Below the pieces are notes generated by a model. The model was given only the letters and a program-made list of their open reading frames with translations. It made no database searches and was not told the origin of the DNA. The translations under genes and the position numbers were made by a program. Of a DNA stretch of 64,000 nucleotides, positions 25,394 through 34,309 are shown one piece after another (position 1 is the stretch's first letter; each line of letters starts with the position of its first letter). Source of the DNA: Burkholderiales bacterium (GTDB lineage: Bacteria > Pseudomonadota > Gammaproteobacteria > Burkholderiales > Usitatibacteraceae); contig JAHCAK010000005.1 in the NCBI GenBank assembly GCA_019634955.1, positions 58,248 through 122,247 of the forward strand, written 5' to 3'.

Positions 25394-25999
25394 GTGGCCA
25401 GGAACAGGTCGCGCCGCGACGACAACCAGAGGCGGCACCTTGCCTATCTCGCGGCCCGCCTGATGGCCGAGGAGGGCATCGCCGACTACGCCCACGCGAA
25501 GCAGAAGGCCGCCCGGCAGGCGGGCCTGGGCGACACCCACGCGCTGCCGGACAACCGCGAGGTGGAAGCGGCCCTGCGGGAATACCAGGGGCTCTACCAG
25601 AGCGGGTCGCAGCCGGGGGAACTGCGGCGCTTGCGGGAGGTCGCGGTGAAGGTGATGCGCGAGTTCGAGGCGTTCAATCCCCTGTTGGTGGGCCCCGTGC
25701 TCAACGGCACGGCCACCCAGTTCTCGGAGATCACGATCCAGCTCTTCGCCGAGGACGCGAAGAGCCTGGCCCTGTTCCTGCTCAATCGCCGCCATCGCTT
25801 CGAGCAGGCGGAGCGGCGCGTGCGGCTCGGCGATGGCTGGGCGCAGGTGCCCCAGTATTTCCTTGAAGTCGACGGTGCGCCCGTGACGCTATCCGTATAT
25901 GCGCGCGGCGAGGAACACCTCGCGCCGCGCGCCCGCCCGGAGGTCGACGCCCTCCAGCGGGCGCGCCTCGCGGAAGTCGAAGCCCTGCTCGCGCGCTAG
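25394..25999 (+). CDS. conserved hypothetical protein
   Basis: A 201-residue protein with a GTG start at 25394, preceded by GAGGGGAGCG. The N-terminal half is rich in Arg and Ala and helical (HLAYLAARLMAEEGIADYAH). The middle reads FNPLLVGPVLNGTATQFSEI and the C-terminal half is mixed alpha/beta (SLALFLLNRRHRFEQAERRV). The GPVLNGTA stretch resembles the start of nucleotidyltransferase-like folds, but I do not see a clear pair of catalytic aspartates, so no function is assigned. It may be co-transcribed with the PBP1A gene (23 bases apart). Its stop abuts the opposing hemB stop directly. Confidence 0.7.
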   Translation: MARNRSRRDDNQRRHLAYLAARLMAEEGIADYAHAKQKAARQAGLGDTHALPDNREVEAALREYQGLYQSGSQPGELRRLREVAVKVMREFEAFNPLLVGPVLNGTATQFSEITIQLFAEDAKSLALFLLNRRHRFEQAERRVRLGDGWAQVPQYFLEVDGAPVTLSVYARGEEHLAPRARPEVDALQRARLAEVEALLAR

Positions 26000-27066
<1,067 letters not shown>

Positions 27067-27071
27067 TCGCG

Positions 27072-27139
27072 TGAAGGGTGACTCCTTCCCCGCTTCTCCT
27101 CCCTGAGCGGGTGCCTTAATTCCCATTAAGGCTTTTTTT
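27072..27139 (+). ncRNA. putative trans-acting small RNA between hemB and engB
   Basis: About 68 bases on the plus strand, where both flanking genes run on the minus strand. It contains a 6-bp hairpin (27089-27094 with 27106-27111) whose 11-base loop holds CTCCTCCC, a pyrimidine-rich sequence complementary to Shine-Dalgarno sequences. Two bases later comes a perfect 8-bp terminator stem followed by seven T residues. A sigma-E-like promoter sits at the right distance upstream. This layout (5' tail, anti-Shine-Dalgarno loop, terminator) is that of Hfq-type sRNAs or of CU-rich-loop sRNAs. The 5' end is inferred and expression is not shown. I do not recognise it as a named RNA. Confidence 0.5.
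27113..27139 (+). terminator. intrinsic terminator (plus strand) of the putative small RNA
   Basis: GCCTTAAT (27113-27120) pairs perfectly with ATTAAGGC (27125-27132) around a TCCC loop and is followed by seven T residues. On the minus strand no U-tract follows the stem, so it is directional. It does not serve hemB or engB. Confidence 0.8.
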
Positions 27140-27180
27140 GCCCCGGCCTCATTCCCCTTTTGCCGGGGCTTTTTGTTTTC
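27140..27180 (+). terminator. second plus-strand terminator overlapping the engB 3' end
   Basis: GCCCCGGC (27140-27147) pairs with GCCGGGGC (27162-27169) across a 14-base loop and is followed by TTTTTGTTTT. It lies directly behind the first terminator and covers the engB stop codon on the other strand. It is also directional for plus-strand transcripts and would stop read-through antisense to engB. Confidence 0.65.
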
Positions 27181-27769
27181 GCGCGGTTGCCCAGCCTTCG
27201 ATCACGGCCTGGGCCTCCGCGGTTCCCGAGCGCTTGAGGCTCGAGAAGAGCTGGACCGTGGCGCCCGGATACACCGCCGCCAGGTCCTTGCGGACACTGG
27301 CAAGCGTCCTGTGCGCCGCCTGGGCCGAGAGCTTGTCGGACTTGGATAGCAGGACGTGCACGTTGCGCCCCGAAGGCAGGAGCCAGTCGAGCAACCGAAG
27401 GTCCTGGGCCGCGAGCGGGTGGCGCGCATCCATCACCACGATGAGGCCGGCGAGCGCGTCCCGATGGAAGACGTACTCGCCGACCAGCGTGTCCCAGTGG
27501 CGACGCACCTCCATCGGGACGCCGGCATAGCCGTAGCCGGGCAGGTCGACGAGATAGGCGTCGTCGTCCACGGCAAAGAAGTTGATGAGCTGCGTCCGGC
27601 CGGGCGTCTTGCTCACGAAGGCGAGCCGGCGCCTGCCTGCCAGGGTGTTCAGCGCGCTCGACTTGCCGGCGTTGGAGCGGCCGAGGAATGCGATCTCCGG
27701 AATGGATCCCGGGGGCAGTTTCCGAGGGTCGTGGACCGACAGGTGGTAGCGGGCATTCTCGAGTCGCAT
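27149..27769 (-). CDS. engB: ribosome biogenesis GTP-binding protein EngB/YsxC
   Basis: A 206-residue TRAFAC GTPase needed for large-subunit assembly. G1 is GRSNAGKSSALN (residues 30-41), the G2 threonine is in RTQLINFF, G3 is DLPGYGYAG, G4 is SKSD, and G5 falls in FSSLK. Length matches the family. It diverges from the cytochrome c4 gene. Its stop codon lies inside a plus-strand terminator hairpin. Confidence 0.95.
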   Translation of the reverse strand: MRLENARYHLSVHDPRKLPPGSIPEIAFLGRSNAGKSSALNTLAGRRRLAFVSKTPGRTQLINFFAVDDDAYLVDLPGYGYAGVPMEVRRHWDTLVGEYVFHRDALAGLIVVMDARHPLAAQDLRLLDWLLPSGRNVHVLLSKSDKLSAQAAHRTLASVRKDLAAVYPGATVQLFSSLKRSGTAEAQAVIEGWATARKQKAPAKGE

Positions 27770-27832
27770 GGCGCGCTCACCCCCGGGCTGCGGGTTCCGT
27801 CCGCGGGGTGGCGGCCCCCGTCCCGGCTACGG

Positions 27833-27838
27833 TAAAAT
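27833..27838 (+). promoter_or_regulatory. -10 element for cytochrome c4
   Basis: TAAAAT lies 38 bases before the cytochrome c4 start, in the divergent region with engB. No clear -35 is seen. A Shine-Dalgarno, AGAGGA, is at 27865-27870. Confidence 0.4.
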
Positions 27839-27876
27839 CGCCGGGTTCAAACGAACCGAAAGACAGAGGAACGGCG

Positions 27877-28497
27877 ATGCGCGCAATCCGGGGGTGGGCG
27901 GGGCTCATGGCGGTAGTCTACGCAACGCTGGCACACGGTGCAGTGCCGGCGCCCGCGCCGAAGCCCGATCTCGAGCGCGGCAAGCAGGTTGCGGCAACGG
28001 TCTGTGCCGCGTGCCACGGCGCGGACGGCAACAGCCCGGCACCTGCCAATCCCATCCTCGCTGGGCAGCACGCGGACTACCTCGCCGCTCAACTCGCGGC
28101 ATACAAGTCGGGCGCCCGCGCTAACCCGATCATGGCCGGCATGTCGGCGGCGCTGACGCCCGAGGACATGCGCAATGTCGCCGCGTGGTTCGCGCAGCAG
28201 GCGCCGAAGCCTTCCGCCGCCAAGGACAAGGCGCTCGCCCTGCGCGGGCAGCAGATCTGGCGCGGGGGCATCCGCCAGGGCAACGTGCCTGCGTGCGCGG
28301 GGTGCCACGGCGCCGCCGGCGCCGGCATCCCGGCGCAGTATCCCCGGCTCGCCGGGCAGTACGCGGATCTCACCTTCGCGTGGCTGAAGGCCTTCGCGAC
28401 CGGCGGCCGCGCGAACGCCGTCATGGCGCCCATCGCTGCCAGGATGAGCGAGGCGGACATGAAGGCGGTCGCCGAATACGCGGCCGGGCTTCGCTAG
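27877..28497 (+). CDS. dihaem cytochrome c4
   Basis: A 206-residue periplasmic electron carrier with a signal peptide (cleaved near residues 21-25). Haem sites are CAACH (Cys43, Cys46, His47) and CAGCH (Cys140, Cys143, His144). Methionines in NPIMAGM and NAVMAPI are the expected sixth ligands, one per domain. The two halves repeat the same class I fold, as in cytochrome c4, which donates electrons to terminal oxidases. The ATG has a good Shine-Dalgarno. The TAG stop interleaves with that of the opposing diguanylate cyclase gene (CTAG). Confidence 0.92.
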   Translation: MRAIRGWAGLMAVVYATLAHGAVPAPAPKPDLERGKQVAATVCAACHGADGNSPAPANPILAGQHADYLAAQLAAYKSGARANPIMAGMSAALTPEDMRNVAAWFAQQAPKPSAAKDKALALRGQQIWRGGIRQGNVPACAGCHGAAGAGIPAQYPRLAGQYADLTFAWLKAFATGGRANAVMAPIAARMSEADMKAVAEYAAGLR

Positions 28498-29624
28498 CGC
28501 CCCGGGTATCCGTCGGGCCCGCCCGACGGCGTGTAGGAATTCCGCCCCCGCCGCTTGGAGGCATAGAGCGCGGCATCCGCCTCGCGAACAAGCGCCTCCG
28601 GATCCCCCGCCTCGCCCGGGAGGAACGCTCCGCCGATGCTCGCGCCCACGCGCACGGCTTCCCCGCGGATGTCGAACGGCCGGCGCATCGCCTCGAGCAG
28701 CTTTTCCGCCACGACGCGGGCGCCCTCCCTTTCCGTATCCGGAAGCAGGACGAGGAACTCGTCGCCGCCGAGCCGGCCCACGGTATCCGAGGCCCGCATG
28801 CACTCCAGGGCGCGCCGCGCCACGGCGGCGAGCAGCGCATCCCCGGCCGCGTGGCCGAGCGAGTCGTTCACCGCCTTGAACCCGTCGAGATCGAAGAGCA
28901 GGACGGCAAGCGGTGCCGAACCGCGACGAGCGGCCGCGAAGAGGCGATCCAGGCGGTCGGCGAGGAGGCTGCGGTTCGGAAGCCCGGTGAGCGAATCGTA
29001 GTGCGCCAGCTGCTCGATTCGCGCGGCATCCCGCCGTGCCCTGAGCAGCAGTTCGCGGAAGGAGACGGCCAGGCCGACCAGCAAGGCGATCGCGCCGGCC
29101 ACAAGCGCGCGCACGTAGGCCTCGCGGCCTGCCCAGAGCGCGATCTGCGCATTCGTCCTCGCATTGACGAAGGCCGTGGCGCGCGCGTCCGCCCTCCGGA
29201 CGGCGCGGAATGCCTCGTCCTGCGCTTCCTCGAGGGCCGGGCGATCGCGTGGCGCCATCGCCGATCGAGCCAGGAGCTCCGCCTGGTCCGCGTACAGGCG
29301 CACGGACGGCTCGAGAGCGGCGAGCGCCGTCGCCATCCCGGGGTGCTCGGCCGACTTCGCGCGCAGGTACTCCAGATCGGCCTGCACAGCCACCAGCTCG
29401 TGCGCCAGGCCGCCGTCGGGCCGCACGGCCGCGGCGAAACGCAGGCGGTGCAGGGCCTCATTGAGCGAATCGAGGCCTTCCTTCACGTCCTGGATGGCCT
29501 GGATCTCGCGCGACAGCGCGGTCTCGCGCGCCATGTCGCCGTGGATGAGGTAGGCGAGGACCGCGATTGCGGCCGCGGCGACCGCGAGTCCCGCCCCGGC
29601 GATCCTGCCGGCAAGCGGCGGCAC
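28494..29624 (-). CDS. membrane diguanylate cyclase (GGDEF)
   Basis: A 376-residue protein with GTG start at 29624. A membrane helix (about residues 11-28), a helical extracytoplasmic sensor region (about 30-165), a second helix (about 170-190) and a GGDEF domain follow. The active site reads RLGGDEFLVLLPD, intact, and an RASD I-site sits five residues before it, so it should make cyclic-di-GMP with product inhibition. The start lies 7 bases inside the end of hemL, so it is probably translated from the hemL message. The signal sensed by the four-helix-like periplasmic part is unknown. Confidence 0.85.
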   Translation of the reverse strand: MPPLAGRIAGAGLAVAAAAIAVLAYLIHGDMARETALSREIQAIQDVKEGLDSLNEALHRLRFAAAVRPDGGLAHELVAVQADLEYLRAKSAEHPGMATALAALEPSVRLYADQAELLARSAMAPRDRPALEEAQDEAFRAVRRADARATAFVNARTNAQIALWAGREAYVRALVAGAIALLVGLAVSFRELLLRARRDAARIEQLAHYDSLTGLPNRSLLADRLDRLFAAARRGSAPLAVLLFDLDGFKAVNDSLGHAAGDALLAAVARRALECMRASDTVGRLGGDEFLVLLPDTEREGARVVAEKLLEAMRRPFDIRGEAVRVGASIGGAFLPGEAGDPEALVREADAALYASKRRGRNSYTPSGGPDGYPGR

Positions 29625-29629
29625 GCCGA

Positions 29630-30919
29630 CTACGCGTCTCGCGACTCGGGAAAGGACTCGCGCGCCGCGGCGAGAGTGGCCTCGATCTCCGCGGGCCCGT
29701 GGGCCGCGGAAACGAAGCCGGCCTCGAAGGCGGAAGGCGCGAGGTACACGCCGCGGCGCAGCATGGCGTGGAAGAAGCGGTTGAACGCCTCCTTGTCGCA
29801 GGCCATCACCTCCGCGAAGCTCGTCGGCGGCGTCGCGCGGAAGAAGATGCCGAACATGCCGCCGAGGCTCGCGGCGCTGAATGCGACCCCGGCGCGTTGC
29901 GCCTCGCGCACGAGGCCGGTCGCCAGGGATTCGGTCGTCGCGGAGAGAGCCTCGAAGAACCCGGGCGCGAGGACCCGCCGCAGCGTGGCGAGCCCCGAGG
30001 TGACCGCGACGGGATTGCCTGACAGCGTGCCCGCCTGGTAGACCGGCCCGACCGGCGCGAGCTTCGCCATGATGTCGCGGCGACCCCCGAAGGCGCCGAC
30101 CGGCATGCCGCCGCCGATCACCTTCCCCAGCGTCGTGAGGTCCGGGCGGATGCCGAACACGCCCTGGGCGCCCTGCGGGCCGACCCGGAAGCCGGTCATC
30201 ACCTCGTCGAAGATGAGGACCGCGCCGTGCTCGGTGCACAGCCGCCGCAGCGTTTCCACGAAGGCCTGCGAGGGACGCACGAAGTTCATGTTGCCGGCCA
30301 CGGGCTCGAGCACGACCGCGGCGATGTCGGCCCCGTACCGGCGGAAGGCGTCCTCGGCCTGCTGGGGGTCGTTGTAGTCGAGGACGAGCGTCTTCGAGGT
30401 AAGCTCGGCCGGCACGCCCGCAGAGGTGGGGTTGCCGAAAGTGAGGGCGCCCGAGCCGGCCTTCACCAGGAGGAAGTCGCTGTGGCCGTGGTAGCAGCCC
30501 TCGAACTTCACGATCAGCGATCGCCCGGTGAAACCCCTCGCCAGGCGAAGCGCGCTCATCACCGCCTCGGTGCCGGAGCTCACCAGCCGCACTTGCTCGA
30601 CGGAGGGCAGGCTGCGGGTGATGAGCTCCGCGATCTCGAGCTCCAGCTCGGTCGGGGCGCCGAACGACAATCCCCTCGCGGCGGCCGTCGCGATCTCGGC
30701 GAGCACTTCCGGATGCGCATGGCCGAGGATGGCGGGCCCCCAGGAACCGACGTAGTCGACGTAGCGGTTGCCGTCGACGTCCGCGAGCCACGCGCCCTTG
30801 CCTTCGCGGAAGAAGACGGGCGTCCCGCCCACCGCACGGAAGGCGCGCACCGGCGAGTTGACACCCCCGGGGATGACGCGTTGCGAGGCCTCAAAGAGCT
30901 GCTGGCTGCGTTCGTGCAT
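29630..30919 (-). CDS. hemL: glutamate-1-semialdehyde 2,1-aminomutase
   Basis: A 429-residue PLP enzyme making 5-aminolevulinate from glutamate-1-semialdehyde in the C5 pathway. [20 protein letters not shown] is the usual N-terminus. Other marks are [30 protein letters not shown], and [19 protein letters not shown] with the PLP lysine. I placed the start at ATG 30919 from family length; in-frame ATGs at 30925 and 30931 would add 2 or 4 residues. The 5' end overlaps thiE by 29 bases. Confidence 0.93.
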   Translation of the reverse strand: MHERSQQLFEASQRVIPGGVNSPVRAFRAVGGTPVFFREGKGAWLADVDGNRYVDYVGSWGPAILGHAHPEVLAEIATAAARGLSFGAPTELELEIAELITRSLPSVEQVRLVSSGTEAVMSALRLARGFTGRSLIVKFEGCYHGHSDFLLVKAGSGALTFGNPTSAGVPAELTSKTLVLDYNDPQQAEDAFRRYGADIAAVVLEPVAGNMNFVRPSQAFVETLRRLCTEHGAVLIFDEVMTGFRVGPQGAQGVFGIRPDLTTLGKVIGGGMPVGAFGGRRDIMAKLAPVGPVYQAGTLSGNPVAVTSGLATLRRVLAPGFFEALSATTESLATGLVREAQRAGVAFSAASLGGMFGIFFRATPPTSFAEVMACDKEAFNRFFHAMLRRGVYLAPSAFEAGFVSAAHGPAEIEATLAAARESFPESRDA

Positions 30920-31568
30920 GGGCATGGGCATCCGTGGCGAATGGGAGGGAAAGGGCGCGGGCGGCGGCGGCGACGTCCGGGGCATCGAAGAGGGCGGAGA
31001 TGACCGCGATCATGTCGGCACCCGCGGCCACCGCCACGGGCGCGTTGGCCGCGTCGATGCCGCCGATCGCCGCGACCGGGAGCCCGGCACGGCGGCGTGC
31101 TTCGCCCAGCAGGGAGGGCGCCGCGCGAACGGCGCCGGGCTTGGTAGGCGAGGCGAAGACGGAGCCGATGCCCACGTAGTCCGCGCCGGCCTCGGCTGCC
31201 GCCACGGCGAGCTCGGCGTTCGCGTAGCAGGAGACGCCCAGGATCGCGTCCGGCAGCCGGGCACGGGCGTCGCGGGGATCGCCGTCGTCGCGTCCGAGGT
31301 GGACGCCGTCCGCGCCGATGGCGGCGGCAAGGGCCAGGTCGTCATTGATGATGAGGGGGACACTGCGGTCGCGGCACAGGGCGAGAAGCGATTCGGCCAG
31401 GCGCTGCCGCGATGCGGGCGCGACCTCCTTGGCTCGGTACTGCACCAGCCTCGCGCCACCCTCGATCGCGGCCGAAACGAGGGCGACGAGGCGGGCGAGG
31501 TCGGCCATGCCGGGCGTCACCGCATAGAGGCCGCGCAATCCGGCACGGCGCTCACTCGCGCTCGTCAT
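30891..31568 (-). CDS. thiE: thiamine phosphate synthase
   Basis: A 225-residue TIM-barrel enzyme joining HMP-PP and the thiazole phosphate. The barrel starts GLYAVTPG. Typical motifs are [44 protein letters not shown] and PVAAIGGID. It overlaps the thiD stop by 17 bases and the hemL start by 29, indicating coupled translation. With thiD and thiC it covers the pyrimidine branch and the joining step of thiamine synthesis in this window. Confidence 0.92.
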   Translation of the reverse strand: MTSASERRAGLRGLYAVTPGMADLARLVALVSAAIEGGARLVQYRAKEVAPASRQRLAESLLALCRDRSVPLIINDDLALAAAIGADGVHLGRDDGDPRDARARLPDAILGVSCYANAELAVAAAEAGADYVGIGSVFASPTKPGAVRAAPSLLGEARRRAGLPVAAIGGIDAANAPVAVAAGADMIAVISALFDAPDVAAAARALSLPFATDAHAHARTQPAAL

Positions 31569-32379
31569 CGTCGTCGCGGGCCCAGAAAAGGCGGTCGGGG
31601 ATGTACTGGCCCATGCCCGGGCGGAACGCGCGGGAAAGGGCCTGCCAGGTGTATTCCTGCGCCTCGTGCACCGCGTCGGCCACCTCCAGCCCGCGGGCGA
31701 GGTTGGCGGCGATGGCCGAGGCGAGGGTGCATCCCGACCCGTGGTAGCTGCCGGGCAGGCGCTGCCACGTGTCGGATCGCACGACGCCATCGCGATGGTG
31801 GAGGGTGTTCACCACGGAAGCGGTCGCGTCGTGGGTTCCGGTCACGAGGACATATTCGCACCCCGCGTCCAGCAGGCGCCGCGCGCATTCGGCGTGGTCG
31901 GGATCCTCGTCCTCCTCGACTTCCGCGAGCCGGCGAAGCTCGGGAATGTTCGGGGTGACGACCGTGCTCTGGGGGACGAGGAGTTCGCGGATAGCGGACA
32001 CCAGGTCCTCGCCCCCGAATTCGTCGCCCCGGCCCGAGGCGAGCACGGGGTCCAGCACGAGGGGGATGTCGGGGTAGTCGGACACCACCTCGGCCACCAC
32101 GGCTGCGATTTCCGACGAGCCGAGGACGCCGACCTTGAAGGCGGCGACAGGGATGTCCTCGAGAATGCACCGCGCCTGGTCCGCGACCCAGTCCGGGTCG
32201 AGCGCGAGAAAGCCTTCCACGCCTGCGCTGTCCTGGACCGTGATGGCGGTGACCACGGAAAGGGGGTGGCACCCCATGCTCGCCAGGGTGAGCAGGTCGG
32301 CCTGCAGGCCCGCCCCGGAAGTGGGGTCGGTCGCCGCGAAAGTGAGCACGGCTGGGGGGACGGGGGCGGGAACGGGCAT
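31552..32379 (-). CDS. thiD: hydroxymethylpyrimidine/phosphomethylpyrimidine kinase
   Basis: A 275-residue ribokinase-fold enzyme that phosphorylates HMP and HMP-P. The N-terminal DPTSGAGLQADLLTLASMGC and the C-terminal GSGCTLASAIAANLARG with catalytic Cys/anion hole are typical. It is first of the thiD-thiE-hemL-GGDEF run and diverges from rubredoxin. No TPP riboswitch is visible in the 136 bases upstream, in contrast to thiC. Confidence 0.92.
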   Translation of the reverse strand: MPVPAPVPPAVLTFAATDPTSGAGLQADLLTLASMGCHPLSVVTAITVQDSAGVEGFLALDPDWVADQARCILEDIPVAAFKVGVLGSSEIAAVVAEVVSDYPDIPLVLDPVLASGRGDEFGGEDLVSAIRELLVPQSTVVTPNIPELRRLAEVEEDEDPDHAECARRLLDAGCEYVLVTGTHDATASVVNTLHHRDGVVRSDTWQRLPGSYHGSGCTLASAIAANLARGLEVADAVHEAQEYTWQALSRAFRPGMGQYIPDRLFWARDDDDERE

Positions 32380-32515
32380 GGAAGCGGGGGGGATCGCAGG
32401 GTAAACTGGCAGCTTGCCGCAGGCGGGAGACGCCGGCGCCCGGCCGGCGACGGCGGCGCACAGGGACCCCGCCCGCCCATTCTACCCACTTCCGGCACCG
32501 CGCCCGTCCGCTCCC

Positions 32516-32707
32516 ATGTCCACCGCCCCCGCTCCCGCCCCCTACCGGACCTGGATGTGCCTGGTCTGCGGTTTCGTCTACGATGAGGCGGCGGGCTCGC
32601 CCGAGGACGGCCTCGCGCCCGGCACGCGCTGGGAGGATGTCCCGGCCAACTGGAGCTGTCCCGAGTGCGGCGCGCGCAAGGACGACTTCGAGATGGTGGC
32701 GCTTTGA
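32516..32707 (+). CDS. rubredoxin
   Basis: A 63-residue iron protein with the two knuckles CLVCG and CPECG that bind one iron through four cysteines, and the usual aromatic/acidic core ([22 protein letters not shown]). The start at 32516 gives a short Ala/Pro tail before the domain. An upstream in-frame ATG at 32414 would add 34 low-complexity residues and is unlikely. The gene sits between thiD and pilG, a recurrent order in betaproteobacteria. It is a small electron carrier whose partner is unknown. Confidence 0.93.
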   Translation: MSTAPAPAPYRTWMCLVCGFVYDEAAGSPEDGLAPGTRWEDVPANWSCPECGARKDDFEMVAL

Positions 32708-32924
32708 AAGTTACATCCGAAATATTTCGAAACGGCTTCAAGTTGCGTTGCCTGAACCTTGTTTTCACGGACTAAATGGCATAGGCTACATTCGTTAAGC
32801 GAGTAGTCGCCGCAGAGCGAAATCGCCGGGAGGCCCGGCTTCATCGAGGCCCGCGCTGTCCCCGAGGGGGCGCACGGTGGGGAGTCTTCGGCGTCCACGG
32901 AGAGCAAGACCAACCGAGGTAGGC
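32708..32924 (+). other. AT-richer regulatory region before the Pil-Chp operon
   Basis: These 217 bases are noticeably less GC-rich in their first 100 bases than the surroundings. They contain a perfect 12-bp palindrome CGAAATATTTCG at 32718-32729. Weak promoter-like pairs are present (TTGTTT 32759-32764 with TAGGCT 32782-32787, 17 bases apart). I see no terminator after rubredoxin and no convincing open reading frame. The promoter and operator of pilGHIJ-chpA are most likely here. Confidence 0.45.
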
Positions 32925-33326
32925 GTGGCGGAAACGAAGACCCTGGCCGGCGTGCGCGTGATGGTGATCGACGACAGCAACACCATTCGTCGAAGCGCCG
33001 AGATCTTCCTCATGCAGGCCGGATGCCAGGTCATCCTGGCGGAGAACGGCTTCGACGCGCTCGCCAAGATCGCCGACCACGAGCCGGACCTCATCTTCGT
33101 CGACATCATGATGCCGCGTCTCGATGGCTACCAGACCTGCGCCCTCATCAAGAAGAGCGGCAAGCACCACGCGACGCCGGTCATCATGCTGTCGTCGAAG
33201 GACAGCCTTTTCGACCGCGCGCGGGGCCGCATGGTCGGCTCGGACGAGTACCTCACGAAGCCCTTCACGAAGGAAAGCCTGCTCCGGGCGGTCGAGACGC
33301 ATCTCGCCCATCGCAGCCCGGCCTGA
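32925..33326 (+). CDS. pilG: twitching motility response regulator PilG
   Basis: A 133-residue single-domain receiver. The phosphorylated Asp is in LIFVDIMMPRLDGYQ, the acidic pair in VMVIDDSN, and the conserved lysine in YLTKPF. I chose GTG 32925 because GAGGT lies 6-8 bases upstream and this gives the usual PilG length. PilG is an output regulator of the Pil-Chp chemosensory system, acting on pilus extension and cAMP or motor function in Pseudomonas. It is first in the operon. Confidence 0.9.
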   Translation: MAETKTLAGVRVMVIDDSNTIRRSAEIFLMQAGCQVILAENGFDALAKIADHEPDLIFVDIMMPRLDGYQTCALIKKSGKHHATPVIMLSSKDSLFDRARGRMVGSDEYLTKPFTKESLLRAVETHLAHRSPA

Positions 33327-33362
33327 AGAAACAACGAAATCACGAAACGGAGCACACGCCAA

Positions 33363-33728
33363 ATGCCCATCAAGAAAGTCATGGTTGTAGACGACTCGCC
33401 GACGGAGCGCGCCTACCTCGAGAACCTCCTGAAGAAGAAGGGGTTCGACGTCATCCTCGTCGACAGCGGCGAGGCGGCCATCGAGCGCGCCAAGACGGAC
33501 CGCCCGGATCTCATCCTCATGGACGTCGTGATGCCCGGGCTGAACGGCTTCCAGGCGACGCGGGCCATCACGCGCGAGGAGTCGACCAAGCACATCCCCG
33601 TGATCATCTGCACCACGAAGGACCAGGAGACGGACAAGATCTGGGGCCTTCGCCAGGGGGCGAAGGACTACGTCACGAAGCCGATCAACGAAGCCGACCT
33701 GATCGACAAGATCAAGTCCTTCGGCTGA
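33363..33728 (+). CDS. pilH: twitching motility response regulator PilH
   Basis: A 121-residue receiver domain. It has VMVVDDSPTERAYL, the phosphoacceptor in DLILMDVVMPGLNGFQ, and YVTKPI. It lies 36 bases after pilG and 13 before pilI. In Pseudomonas PilH opposes or drains signal from PilG; the same division is assumed here from order and family. Confidence 0.9.
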   Translation: MPIKKVMVVDDSPTERAYLENLLKKKGFDVILVDSGEAAIERAKTDRPDLILMDVVMPGLNGFQATRAITREESTKHIPVIICTTKDQETDKIWGLRQGAKDYVTKPINEADLIDKIKSFG

Positions 33729-33741
33729 AGCGCCACGGCCC

Positions 33742-34257
33742 TTGGCGCGTCGCACCGGACTTCGCGAGTTCCAGCTTTCGGTCGCCGAGCGGCTTCGCAC
33801 CGCGGCGACCCGCGCGGCGCTTTCGTCGAAGCTCGGCTTCCAGGTCGCGGGCGCGAACTGGTTCGTGGCGCTTCATCAGGTGAGCGAGGTGATCCCGATG
33901 CCCGCGCTGGTTCCCGTCCCGCTCACCCAGCCCTGGTTCCGTGGCGTGGCCAACGTTCGCGGCAACCTCTACAGCATCGTCGACTTCTCCGCCTTCCAGG
34001 GCGGCGAGCCGGCGTCCGGGGGCACCGAGCGCCGCGTGATCCTCGTCTCCGACAAGCTGGTCGGCGGGGCGGGGCTCCTGGTGTCGAGGATGCTGGGGCT
34101 TCGCAATCCCGAGCACTTCACGGCCGCCGAACGCCCGGCCGACGCGCCCGCGTGGCTGGGCGCCGTCTTCCGGGACGCGTCGGGAGCCGCCTGGCACGAG
34201 CTCGACCTCACCCGCCTCGCCAGGGAGCGTCGCTTCCTGGAGGTCGGAAGCCACTGA
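33742..34257 (+). CDS. pilI: CheW-like adaptor PilI
   Basis: A 171-residue CheW domain protein that couples the PilJ receptor to the ChpA kinase. The fold is seen in [40 protein letters not shown] and [20 protein letters not shown]. The only start early enough to keep the N-terminal helix is TTG at 33742, 13 bases after pilH; no earlier ATG or GTG fits. The start is therefore less certain than the gene. Confidence 0.85.
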   Translation: MARRTGLREFQLSVAERLRTAATRAALSSKLGFQVAGANWFVALHQVSEVIPMPALVPVPLTQPWFRGVANVRGNLYSIVDFSAFQGGEPASGGTERRVILVSDKLVGGAGLLVSRMLGLRNPEHFTAAERPADAPAWLGAVFRDASGAAWHELDLTRLARERRFLEVGSH

Positions 34258-34309
34258 GGGCTGCGCCCCGAAGGCGACGCCCGCGATTCCACGCTGCACG
34301 GAGAACACC

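Noticed and set aside
22940..25999. Single 1019-codon plus frame spanning the PBP1A gene and the following gene
   Set aside because: The upstream two thirds is an out-of-frame shadow of the PBP1A gene. Only the part from GTG 25394 has sensible protein composition.
30920..30985. Upstream ATG for hemL adding a proline-rich extension
   Set aside because: It would extend further into thiE and add low-complexity residues absent from the family; [11 protein letters not shown] is the usual N-terminus.
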